64,000 nucleotides of DNA from positions 67,810 through 131,809 of the forward strand of contig CAYGVT010000131.1 in assembly GCA_964353355.1 (NCBI GenBank), in the 5' to 3' direction. The notes below the pieces were generated by a model that ran no database searches, was not told the DNA's origin, and saw only the letters and a list, made by a program, of their open reading frames with translations. The position numbers and the translations under genes were made by a program. The stretch comes from CAYGVT01 sp964353355 (lineage in GTDB: Archaea; Thermoplasmatota; DTKX01; GCA-020343715). Positions 17,629 to 24,406 of the stretch are shown one piece after another. The first letter of the stretch is position 1, and each line of letters starts with the position of its first letter.

Positions 17629-17708
17629 TGGGGATTTGGGGTGGCGAATGGAGAGGGTGCGCTCCGAACCATCGCACCCTGGGGGGGCCGCTTCTGCGGC
17701 CCCCCCAC
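17629..17708 (+). repeat. hairpin repeat copy 2
   Basis: Hairpin A: GGGTGCG 17655-17661 pairs with CGCACCC 17673-17679. Relative to copy 1 one C-G pair has become T-A, with both strands changed. The 11-base loop again begins CTCCGA. Hairpin B: an uninterrupted 11-bp stem, GGGGGGGCCGC 17681-17691 with GCGGCCCCCCC 17696-17706, and a TTCT loop. Confidence 0.75.
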
Positions 17709-17737
17709 ACCGCTCACCTCCGCCAACGCATGGGATG

Positions 17738-17868
17738 AGGGAGATCTGGGGTGAGGGACGGACGGGGGGGGTGGGCTCCGGGCCATCGCGCCCCTTGGGG
17801 GCCCATCACGACGGCCTCCACTTCGACCCCCCTTTCGTGGATGCGGTGCCGTGATGGTCCCCCTTGGG
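17738..17868 (+). repeat. hairpin repeat copy 3 with enlarged second hairpin
   Basis: The loop CTCCGGGCCAT (17776-17786) and stem (17769-17775 with 17787-17793) are recognisable but weaker: one mismatch and one wobble. Hairpin B is replaced by a long one: GGGGG 17797-17801 with CCCCC 17859-17863, CCATCACG 17803-17810 with CGTGATGG 17850-17857, and an inner CCAC/GTGG (17818-17821, 17837-17840). Confidence 0.65.
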
Positions 17869-17934
17869 CGATGGACACGCACCTCGAGCGAGGGACTGCC
17901 AACTTTTTTCTAGCCGGGGCTGGATTCCTAGGCG

Positions 17935-19080
17935 ATGCGCCGCATAGGTTTCATCGTCAACCCCATCGCTGGCATGGGCGGCAGGGTCGGGCTCAAGGGC
18001 ACCGACGGAGTGCTCGCGGAGGCCCTCGCGAAGGGGGCGAAGCCGATGTCCGGGCACCGCGCGACCGAGATGCTGGAGCACTTCATGCTCGAGGCCCATG
18101 GCGCCGGGGACATGTCCGACGTCGAGTGGCTCACATGCTCCGGGACGATGGGGGCCGACGCCCTCACGGACGCGAAGGTGCCCGCGTCCCGCGTGCGGGT
18201 CGTGCACGAGCCCCCGCACCCGGACAGGACCACCGCCAAGGACACGCTCGACGCGTGCGTCGCGCTCGAGCGCGAGGGCGTCGAGCTCCTGGTGTTCTGC
18301 GGCGGCGACGGCACCGCGCGGGACGTGCTCAAGGCCGTCGACGGGCGACTCCCCATCCTCGGCGTGCCGGCAGGCGTGAAGATGCACTCTGGCGTGTTCG
18401 GCGTCTCGCCGCAGGCGGCAGCCGACACCCTCGTGGGGTTCCTGCACGGGACCTTGGGCGTGACGGATGCGGACGTCATCGACCTGGACGAGGACGCCTA
18501 CCGCTCGGGCGCATGGAGGATGAGGATGCACGGGCTCGCGCGGACCCCCTTCGAGCCCACGCTCGTGCAGGCGGGCAAGTTCATGGTGACGGCCCAGTCC
18601 GAGCAGGTCATCCTCGAGGACATCGCGCAAGGCATGCAGGAGTACATCGAGGAGGAGCCCGGGCTCTTGTGGGTCCTCGGCCCGGGGGGCACCCTCAAGT
18701 TCATCGGTGATTGGCTGCACATGGACAAGACCCTGCTCGGCGTGGACGCCTACGCGGCCGGCAGGCAGGTCGGCAAGGACCTGGACGAGAAGGGATTGCT
18801 GGACCTCCTCGACCAGTGGCCCGACGCGCGCGTGCTCGTGTCCCCCATCGGCGCGCAGGGCTTCTTCCTGGGCCGCGGCAACCTGCAGCTCTCGCCCCAG
18901 GTCGTTCGCCGCATCGGCGTGGACAACATATGGGTCGTGTCGACGCCGACCAAGCTTGAGCGCACGCCCGTGCTGCGGGTCGACACCGGCGACCCCGAGC
19001 TCGACCGCGCGTTCACGGGCAAGGGCCAGCTCTACATCCTCGTGGGCTACCGCGCGCGCAAGCTGGTGCCCATCGCGTAG
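17935..19080 (+). CDS. ATP-NAD/AcoX kinase family protein
   Basis: 381 residues. It opens with IGFIVNPIAGMGGRVGLKG, the signature of the COG3199 (AcoX-like) branch of NAD kinases, and has the nucleotide-binding motif GGDGTARD near residues 123-130 followed by a G-V-P-A-G-V-K-M-H-S-G-V-F block. NAD kinases phosphorylate NAD to NADP; the AcoX branch is poorly characterised and its substrate is not certain. The full-length C-terminal domain (W-V-L-G-P-G-G-T) is present. An AACTTTTTTCTA block (17901-17912) about 27 bases before the ATG suggests a leaderless transcript. The gene stands alone. Confidence 0.85.
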   Translation: MRRIGFIVNPIAGMGGRVGLKGTDGVLAEALAKGAKPMSGHRATEMLEHFMLEAHGAGDMSDVEWLTCSGTMGADALTDAKVPASRVRVVHEPPHPDRTTAKDTLDACVALEREGVELLVFCGGDGTARDVLKAVDGRLPILGVPAGVKMHSGVFGVSPQAAADTLVGFLHGTLGVTDADVIDLDEDAYRSGAWRMRMHGLARTPFEPTLVQAGKFMVTAQSEQVILEDIAQGMQEYIEEEPGLLWVLGPGGTLKFIGDWLHMDKTLLGVDAYAAGRQVGKDLDEKGLLDLLDQWPDARVLVSPIGAQGFFLGRGNLQLSPQVVRRIGVDNIWVVSTPTKLERTPVLRVDTGDPELDRAFTGKGQLYILVGYRARKLVPIA

Positions 19081-19128
19081 GCCGGCGCGAACTGCGGGGA
19101 GCGGGGTGCCTGGGGCCGTCATGCGCAG

Positions 19129-19292
19129 ACTTAATAAGGGGTATTCCATACGCCCGTCAGCATACCAGTTAGGCCTCGCCCCCCATGCTGGGTGGCGGGG
19201 CCGACGGCGTCATGCCTGGACGCGCCAGCGCCCTGCCCCCCAGAGGGGCGTGCGCGGGCGGTCCGGACCCGCATCCGTGGAGGTAGGTATCG
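19129..19292 (+). promoter_or_regulatory. promoter and structured leader of the PLP synthase gene
   Basis: TATA box ACTTAATAAG at 19129-19138 predicts transcription from ~19160, giving a ~130-base leader, long for this genome. It contains a 9-bp stem (GGCCTCGCC 19172-19180 with GGCGGGGCC 19194-19202) and a second GC-rich hairpin around 19228-19258. GGAGGTAGG before the ATG is the ribosome binding site. A regulatory role is possible but not shown. Confidence 0.5.
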
Positions 19293-20477
19293 ATGAAGCG
19301 AAACCCGTCCGCTTTCCTGAAGGAGACCTACGACGAGCTTGTGACCAAGAACTGGGACTGGCGGCCGAAGACCCTCGAGGGGCCGTCTGGACCGCACGTT
19401 AAGGTAGGGGGCAAGGACGTCATCATGTTCTGCTCGAACAACTACCTCAACTTGTCCAACCACCCCCGGCTGATCAAGGCCGCGCACAAGGCGCTCGACA
19501 AGTACGGCGCGGGCTCCGGGTCTGTCCGGCCCATCGCGGGCACGATGGACATCCACCTCGAGGTGGAGAAGGCCGTCGCGAAGTTCAAGGGCACCGAGGA
19601 CGCGCTCGTCTACCAGACCGGCTTCGCTACCAACGCTGGCCTCATCCCCCAGCTGGTCGAGCAGGGCGACGCGCTGGTCACCGACGAGCTCAACCACGGC
19701 TCCATCATCGACGGCGTGCGCCTGACGAAGGCCGAGCGCTCCATCTACAAGCACTCCGACATGGGCGAGCTCGAGAAGGTCCTGAAGGACGTCGATACAA
19801 AGGCGCGGCGCATCCTCATCATCACCGACGGCGTGTTCTCCATGGACGGCGACGTCGCAAACATGCCCGACATCGTGAAGCTCGCCGACGAGTACGGCGC
19901 CATGACCTACGTCGACGACGCCCACGGCGAGGGCGTGCTCGGCGGCGGCCGCGGCATCGGTTACCACTTCAAGCTGCACGGCAAGATCGGCGTCGAGATG
20001 GGCACGTTCTCCAAGGCCTTCGGCGTCGTGGGCGGCCTGGCCGCGGGCTCGCACGACCTGCGCATGTTCGCGCTCAACAAGTCCCGCACGTGGCTGCTGT
20101 CCGGCTCGCACCCGCCCCAGGTGGCGGCGGCCCAGCTCGAGGCCATCAAGGTCCTCGAGGAGGAGCCCGAGCACAACAAGAAGCTGTGGGACAACACCAG
20201 CTACTTCAAGAAGGAGCTGCTGTCGATGGGCTTCAACATCGGCAGGTCCACCACGCCCATCACGCCGGCCATGTGCGGCTCATCCGAGCTTGCGGTCCAG
20301 CTGTCCGATGGCCTCTGGCAGGACGGCATCTATGCGCTGCCCATCACCTTCCCGATGGTCGCGAGGGACGCGGCCCGCATCCGCAACATGTGCAACACGG
20401 GCCACTCGAAGGACGACCTGTCCAAGACCCTGGCGTCTTACGAGAAGTGGGGCAAGAAGCTGAAGCTCATCCCGTAG
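19293..20477 (+). CDS. glycine C-acetyltransferase / alpha-oxoamine synthase family
   Basis: A 394-residue PLP enzyme of the alpha-oxoamine synthase family (2-amino-3-ketobutyrate CoA ligase Kbl, BioF, serine palmitoyltransferase). Visible motifs: S-N-N-Y-L-N-L near 45, G-A-G-S-G-S-V-R near 75, the D-D-A-H-G-E-G cofactor-binding block near 210, and the Schiff-base lysine Lys241 in GTFSKAFG. Kbl would condense glycine with acetyl-CoA in threonine breakdown. The N-terminus fits Kbl-type enzymes, but no threonine dehydrogenase lies nearby, so substrate choice is open. A T6 run (20547-20552) downstream probably ends the transcript. Confidence 0.85.
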   Translation: MKRNPSAFLKETYDELVTKNWDWRPKTLEGPSGPHVKVGGKDVIMFCSNNYLNLSNHPRLIKAAHKALDKYGAGSGSVRPIAGTMDIHLEVEKAVAKFKGTEDALVYQTGFATNAGLIPQLVEQGDALVTDELNHGSIIDGVRLTKAERSIYKHSDMGELEKVLKDVDTKARRILIITDGVFSMDGDVANMPDIVKLADEYGAMTYVDDAHGEGVLGGGRGIGYHFKLHGKIGVEMGTFSKAFGVVGGLAAGSHDLRMFALNKSRTWLLSGSHPPQVAAAQLEAIKVLEEEPEHNKKLWDNTSYFKKELLSMGFNIGRSTTPITPAMCGSSELAVQLSDGLWQDGIYALPITFPMVARDAARIRNMCNTGHSKDDLSKTLASYEKWGKKLKLIP

Positions 20478-20540
20478 GCGCACGCACGCGCCCACGGGAG
20501 GCGGACGGACGACGGGCCCGCGCCGGTCGCGGCCGGGCCA

Positions 20541-20555
20541 GGTCCCTTTTTTATC
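20541..20555 (+). terminator. oligo-T terminator after the PLP synthase gene
   Basis: GGTCCC followed by TTTTTTAT. Archaeal RNA polymerase ends transcription at such T-runs; it lies ~70 bases after the stop codon and before the archaellum regulatory region. Confidence 0.5.
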
Positions 20556-20612
20556 TTCCAATATCCCCCCGTCCACAGCCTGAACGACATCGAGGGGGCA
20601 CGTCTCCACCCC

Positions 20613-20798
20613 GTGTGTTTTTCAAAGGGACATCGCGATGAAACGGCAAATGCAGGATTCTCCGCTGCGATGGGACGGAAAAATCGTACATTCCAGCGAG
20701 CGCAACTTTTACCGTTCAGCGGCTGCTCGCATAGCCGTAACTTTAAATATCTGCAACCAAATATCCTCGTTGGAGGACAGGACAGTCCACCCTGGAGG
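20613..20798 (+). promoter_or_regulatory. archaellum operon promoter region
   Basis: A relatively AT-rich upstream region ends in a strong TATA box CTTTAAATAT (20741-20750), placing the transcription start near 20773. GGAGG at 20794-20798 lies eight bases before ATG 20807. Upstream of the TATA box an inverted repeat GCGAGC (20696-20701) / GCTCGC (20725-20730) could be an activator or repressor site. No gene is seen in 20478-20806. Confidence 0.7.
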
Positions 20799-20806
20799 CT
20801 TGTTGG

Positions 20807-21445
20807 ATGCACAAGGCAATTAGGCTCTACCTTAAAGACGACGACGACGCCGCGATCGGCATCGGGACGCTGATTATCTTCATCGCCCTTGTCCTCGTGG
20901 CGGCCATCGCAGCGGCCGTGATCATCAAGACCGCCTACAGCCTGAAGGACCAGGCGGAGGCGACCGGGCTCGGCGCCCAGCAAGAGGTGGCGGGCTCCAT
21001 CAAGATGATCAGCCTCATCGGCGAGAGGACCGGAGCGCCGCTCAGCGCCAACATCAACACGCTGTGGGTGTACGTCACCACCTGGGACGGTAGCAAGGGC
21101 ATAGACGTGAACAAGATGCGCGTCATCACGCGCTCCTCCACCAGCCTCGCGGAGCTGTCCCTGGACACCGCGGGCGCGACCGCGTTGAGGTACGACGCGG
21201 ATGAGGTCCCGCCCAACACCGCGGGCAATGGTTGGGACCCGGCGAACGGGATGTACTTCCTCGACGCCGACAACATCCTGAAGGTCGAGATCGCCATCAG
21301 CCTGGTCCAGGGCGGGGCTGGCATCCCGCCCAACACACTGGTCACGATCCAGTTCGTGCCTGGCTCAGGGCCGGTGGTGACCGAGGCCTTCGTGACCCCG
21401 CCCTCCTATGCCGGCGACAAGTACATCGACCTGACCTCGATGTAG
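20807..21445 (+). CDS. arlB: archaellin (major archaellum filament protein)
   Basis: 212 residues with the class III signal and assembly helix of archaellins: a charged leader ending in four Asp, then AIGIGTLIIFIALVLVAAIA (about 16-35), which anchors the filament core. The prepilin peptidase ArlK/FlaK would cut just before this hydrophobic stretch; its gene is not in the window. The rest is a beta-rich outer domain with a central N-T-L-W-V-Y-V block and a D-x-x-N-I-L-K-V-E-I strand typical of archaellins. Only one archaellin gene is present, whereas many euryarchaea have two or more. It is the first gene of the arl operon. Confidence 0.95.
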   Translation: MHKAIRLYLKDDDDAAIGIGTLIIFIALVLVAAIAAAVIIKTAYSLKDQAEATGLGAQQEVAGSIKMISLIGERTGAPLSANINTLWVYVTTWDGSKGIDVNKMRVITRSSTSLAELSLDTAGATALRYDADEVPPNTAGNGWDPANGMYFLDADNILKVEIAISLVQGGAGIPPNTLVTIQFVPGSGPVVTEAFVTPPSYAGDKYIDLTSM

Positions 21446-21484
21446 GCATTCCCGCGAGCGCGAGGCTTCCGGGAGAGTGAGAAG

Positions 21485-22681
21485 ATGGGCATCTTCGGCG
21501 GAAAGGAGGAGGACGAGGCGGCCATGGAGCAGGCCTTCGCCTTCGACGAGGTACCACAGGGTGGCGGAGGGGGCGGCTTCGAGGAGGTACCACCGCCCCC
21601 ACCGCCGCCGCCCCCGCAGCAGCAGATGGCCCCGATGCCCATGCCCATGGCGGCGCCCCCGCCCCAGATGGCGCCCGCACCGCGGCCCATGCCGGCGGCG
21701 ATGCCGCCGATGGCGGGATCGAGGGACATGACCCTCGAGGGCACGGCACCGATGGTTCGCAGCCAGAGCGGCCTCGAGCGGCTCGACTCCGTCGAGCAGT
21801 CCCTGACCGACATCGTCCGCAGGGTGGACCTGCTCGACAAGTCGACCGAGGACATCAGGTCGGACATCGCGCGCGTCCGCGACTCCATCGCATCCATGGA
21901 GGGCGACATGCGCGAGCTGACCTCGCTTTACGACCTCATCTCCACGCAGATCAATCCCTTCATCGAGGCCGAGATGGACCGCAAGGCGTCCATCACCGCG
22001 ATGGAGGAGGAGGGCCAGGGCACCATCCCGGAGCTCGACGCGCTGTTCGAGCCCACGCCCGAGATGTCGGCCGAGGGCGCGCCCGCGGAGGTCGAGGGCG
22101 AGGCCATCCCGGCGCCCTTCGAGGTCGTGGGGGAGGAGGGCGGCCCGATGGCGGCTGTCGAGGCGGCCATCAAGCGGGTCGCGAGGCTTTCGAAGGTCGG
22201 CGACGCGCCCTCGTGCCACTTCGCGCTGCTCAAGTGGATCGAGTTCATGCTGGATTCGGTCCCGAGGAGGGAGGTGCCGAACCTCCTGGCCTTCTACGTC
22301 AAGATCAGCTGGATATCCATTGGCATCAAAGGAGAGGTCATCGACATCATCCGCGGCGTCTCCGGCGACGAGCCCGAGGAGGACGACAAGGCCAAGAAGG
22401 CGAAGGCCAAGGCCTCCGGCAAGCCCAAGGACAAGGACGGCGACGTGGTGATGACCTACGACAAGGAGGACCTCCACGAGCTGGCGCGGACCGAGGTCCG
22501 CAAGGGCGGCAAGGAGGGCCCCAAGTACGACTCCTGGAGGATGTCCCCCGAGGACCACCTCAAGAGCCTCATCCTCATAGAGCGCATCCGAGGGGCCGTG
22601 CTCGACAAGGAGGCCCTCGAGGAGCTGGAGCGCGACGTGTCGATGTTGAAGGAGGGGCTGGAAGACTTCTTCGCCCTCTAG
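21485..22681 (+). CDS. arlCDE: fused archaellum accessory protein ArlC/D/E
   Basis: 398 residues. An acidic/Gly-rich N-terminus is followed by a proline/Met-rich linker (about 30-80, with nine consecutive Pro). Next comes the ArlC-like coiled-coil region (about 95-165; R-x-D-S-V-E-Q-S-L-T-D-I-V-R-R-V-D-L-L), then an acidic spacer, then an ArlD/E-like C-terminal domain (about 220-395; H-F-A-L-L-K-W-I-E-F and E-D-H-L-K-S-L-I-L-I-E-R-I). In euryarchaea these proteins link the chemotaxis response regulator (via CheF) to the motor. The fusion replaces three separate genes. It begins 39 bases after arlB. Confidence 0.88.
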   Translation: MGIFGGKEEDEAAMEQAFAFDEVPQGGGGGGFEEVPPPPPPPPPQQQMAPMPMPMAAPPPQMAPAPRPMPAAMPPMAGSRDMTLEGTAPMVRSQSGLERLDSVEQSLTDIVRRVDLLDKSTEDIRSDIARVRDSIASMEGDMRELTSLYDLISTQINPFIEAEMDRKASITAMEEEGQGTIPELDALFEPTPEMSAEGAPAEVEGEAIPAPFEVVGEEGGPMAAVEAAIKRVARLSKVGDAPSCHFALLKWIEFMLDSVPRREVPNLLAFYVKISWISIGIKGEVIDIIRGVSGDEPEEDDKAKKAKAKASGKPKDKDGDVVMTYDKEDLHELARTEVRKGGKEGPKYDSWRMSPEDHLKSLILIERIRGAVLDKEALEELERDVSMLKEGLEDFFAL

Positions 22682-22717
22682 AGGGGCCGGGGGGGCTCCA
22701 CCCCTAGGAGGGTGACG

Positions 22718-23152
22718 ATGGGATTCAGCGTCTCGGCGGCGACCGTGATAATAGTAACCGGCCTGGTCCTCATGGCCGGCGTGCTGTCCACGGTCGCGTT
22801 CCAGGCCCTCGACGACCTGAAGGATGCCGCGCTGGACACGTCGGACTCCGAGCTCTCGAGGGCCAGGACCCGCATCGAGGTACTCAACGCCAGCTACACG
22901 CCCACGCGCGTCTTCCTCAACGTCACGAACTCGGGCGAGACCACGCTCGACACCGCCTTCGTGGACGTCCTCCTCAACGGGACCGTCGCCACCGAGGACG
23001 TCGTCAAGGCGCGGGTCAGCGGCCTGGCCTCGGAGGTGTGGGGCGTTCACGAGGTGATGTTCCTGGAGGTCGGCTACGCCAAGGCCAACAACTGGACGAG
23101 GATAGTGGTGGTCACGGAGAACGGGGTGAGCGGCAGCAAGCTGATGAAGTGA
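22718..23152 (+). CDS. arlF: archaellum stator protein ArlF
   Basis: 144 residues: an N-terminal membrane helix (about 3-28, opening MGFSVSAATVIIVTG) followed by an extracellular beta-sandwich with L-N-V-T-N-S-G-E-T-T-L-D. The opening matches ArlF, which with ArlG forms the periplasmic stator contacting the S-layer. AGGAGGGTGA (22706-22715) precedes ATG 22718; an upstream GTG at 22712 lies inside this site and is unlikely. Putative N-glycosylation sequons (N-A-S, N-V-T, N-W-T) are present. Confidence 0.9.
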   Translation: MGFSVSAATVIIVTGLVLMAGVLSTVAFQALDDLKDAALDTSDSELSRARTRIEVLNASYTPTRVFLNVTNSGETTLDTAFVDVLLNGTVATEDVVKARVSGLASEVWGVHEVMFLEVGYAKANNWTRIVVVTENGVSGSKLMK

Positions 23153-23168
23153 CGGAGAGAGGTACCTA

Positions 23169-23627
23169 ATGCCAGCGACGAGCGCGACGCACATGATCTT
23201 CTTCATCGCGGCGGTGATAATCGCCATCGGGGTAGTGGGGGCTGTCACCCTGGTCACCAACGAGCTCAAGGACGCGCTCGAGAGCCGGTCGAGCACCGAG
23301 CAGAGCGCCATCCGCTCGCGCGTGGAGGTCGTGAACGACCTCGTCGCCATGCCCTACAACAACACCAGCAAGACGCTCGACATATACGTCAAGAACATAG
23401 GGACCCAGCGGCTCGACCCGGCCGACACGCTCGTCCTCATCGACGGCGTGGACCACAACTTCACCTACCGCATCGTCGGTGGCGGGACGAACTGGACCCA
23501 GGGCCGCACGGTCGTGCTCACGGTCAAGGACTGCAACTTCACGGCGAACTCCGACCACTCGGTCAAGGTCGCGTGCTCCAACGACGCGGCCGACCGCAAG
23601 GAGTTCCGCATAGGGGCGCTGCCCTAG
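23169..23627 (+). CDS. arlG: archaellum stator protein ArlG
   Basis: 152 residues with an N-terminal membrane helix (about 9-30, S-A-T-H-M-I-F-F-I-A-A-V) and a soluble beta-sandwich containing the D-I-Y-V-K-N-I-G strand typical of ArlG. It partners ArlF in the stator. It starts 16 bases after arlF. Sequons N-N-T, N-F-T and N-W-T suggest an extracytoplasmic location. Confidence 0.9.
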   Translation: MPATSATHMIFFIAAVIIAIGVVGAVTLVTNELKDALESRSSTEQSAIRSRVEVVNDLVAMPYNNTSKTLDIYVKNIGTQRLDPADTLVLIDGVDHNFTYRIVGGGTNWTQGRTVVLTVKDCNFTANSDHSVKVACSNDAADRKEFRIGALP

Positions 23628-23648
23628 GGGCGGGGGGTGTCACAGGCC

Positions 23649-24353
23649 ATGGCCAGGTCGACGGACCTCTATGGGTTCGAGCTCCCCCGCGACGGGCTCC
23701 ACCGGTCGCTGGGTGACGGCTTCCCCAAGGGCATGATCGCCCTGGTGCTCGGCGAGTACGGCTCTGGCAAGAGCGCCATCATGCAGCGGCTGACCTACGG
23801 GTTCCTCGAGAACGGCGTGACCGTCACTTACATCTCCACAGAGCTCACGACCAAGGGCTTCATCGACCAGATGAAGTCGCTCGACTACCCTGTCGTCAAG
23901 TACCTGCTCTCGGGCAACCTGCTGTTCATCCCTGTGTACCCGCTCATCGGCAAGGCCGTGCCCCGCGACGAGTTCCTGGACAGGCTCATGGAGGCCAAGC
24001 AGCTCTACGATCGGGACATCCTCATCGTAGACACGTTCTCGTCCCTCACCAAGCGAGACCTCAGGGGGCAGCGCTCGCTGCAGGTGCTATCGTTTTTCAA
24101 GAAGCTGGCGGCGCTCAACAAGACCATCATCCTCACCGTCGACCAGGACGAGGTGCCGGAGCCCCTGATATCGCCTTTCAAGAGCGACTCCGAGATATAC
24201 ATCACCATCAAGAAGGCCGTCTTCGAGGGCGCGACCACGAGGACGATGAACGTCCACAGGTTCGGCAAGACCACCAAGCCCGTGACGGACGCCATCGGCT
24301 TCCGCATCGAGCCCAGGATCGGCTTCATCATCGACATCACGACAGTGGCCTGA
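23649..24353 (+). CDS. arlH: archaellum ATP-binding protein ArlH
   Basis: 234 residues, RecA/KaiC-like. Walker A is GEYGSGKS (about 35-42); Walker B is in I-L-I-V-D-T-F-S-S (about 125). ArlH binds ATP and joins ArlI and ArlJ in the motor core, probably switching the system between assembly and rotation. The chosen ATG places a normal short N-terminus before P-R-D-G-L-H-R-S-L-G-D-G-F-P-K-G; GTG 23637 would add four residues. Confidence 0.93.
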   Translation: MARSTDLYGFELPRDGLHRSLGDGFPKGMIALVLGEYGSGKSAIMQRLTYGFLENGVTVTYISTELTTKGFIDQMKSLDYPVVKYLLSGNLLFIPVYPLIGKAVPRDEFLDRLMEAKQLYDRDILIVDTFSSLTKRDLRGQRSLQVLSFFKKLAALNKTIILTVDQDEVPEPLISPFKSDSEIYITIKKAVFEGATTRTMNVHRFGKTTKPVTDAIGFRIEPRIGFIIDITTVA

Positions 24354-24406
24354 GGGCCAGAAGCAGGCAACGACAGCGAGGGAGAGAAGGAGGAGGAGGC
24401 TCAACC

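Larger units (their letters stand above)
17200..17911 (+). ncRNA. candidate structured noncoding RNA with three hairpin repeats
   Basis: TATA-like sequence at 17161-17178 predicts a transcription start near 17200. The transcript would contain three ~110-base imperfect repeats with hairpins that vary in a base-pair-preserving way, and would end at a T6 run (17904-17909). No convincing protein gene lies in the interval. Expression and boundaries are inferred; the T-run could instead be the TATA box of the kinase gene at 17935. Confidence 0.45.

Noticed and set aside
17242..17754. Open frame with a signal-peptide-like start (MGRVTFFACTPVLVLVLGL) downstream of the AT-rich island
   Set aside because: Past the first ~40 residues it reads through the hairpin repeats and becomes compositionally arbitrary; the same interval is open in other frames, as expected for high GC. 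It could be a small secreted peptide, but nothing supports it.
17518..17868. CRISPR array
   Set aside because: Only three repeats with ~110-base period, internal sequence is also repeated, no unique spacers, and no cas genes in the window.
21365..23350. 661-codon minus-strand frame across the arl genes
   Set aside because: Antisense shadow of arlCDE and arlF; no recognisable protein features.
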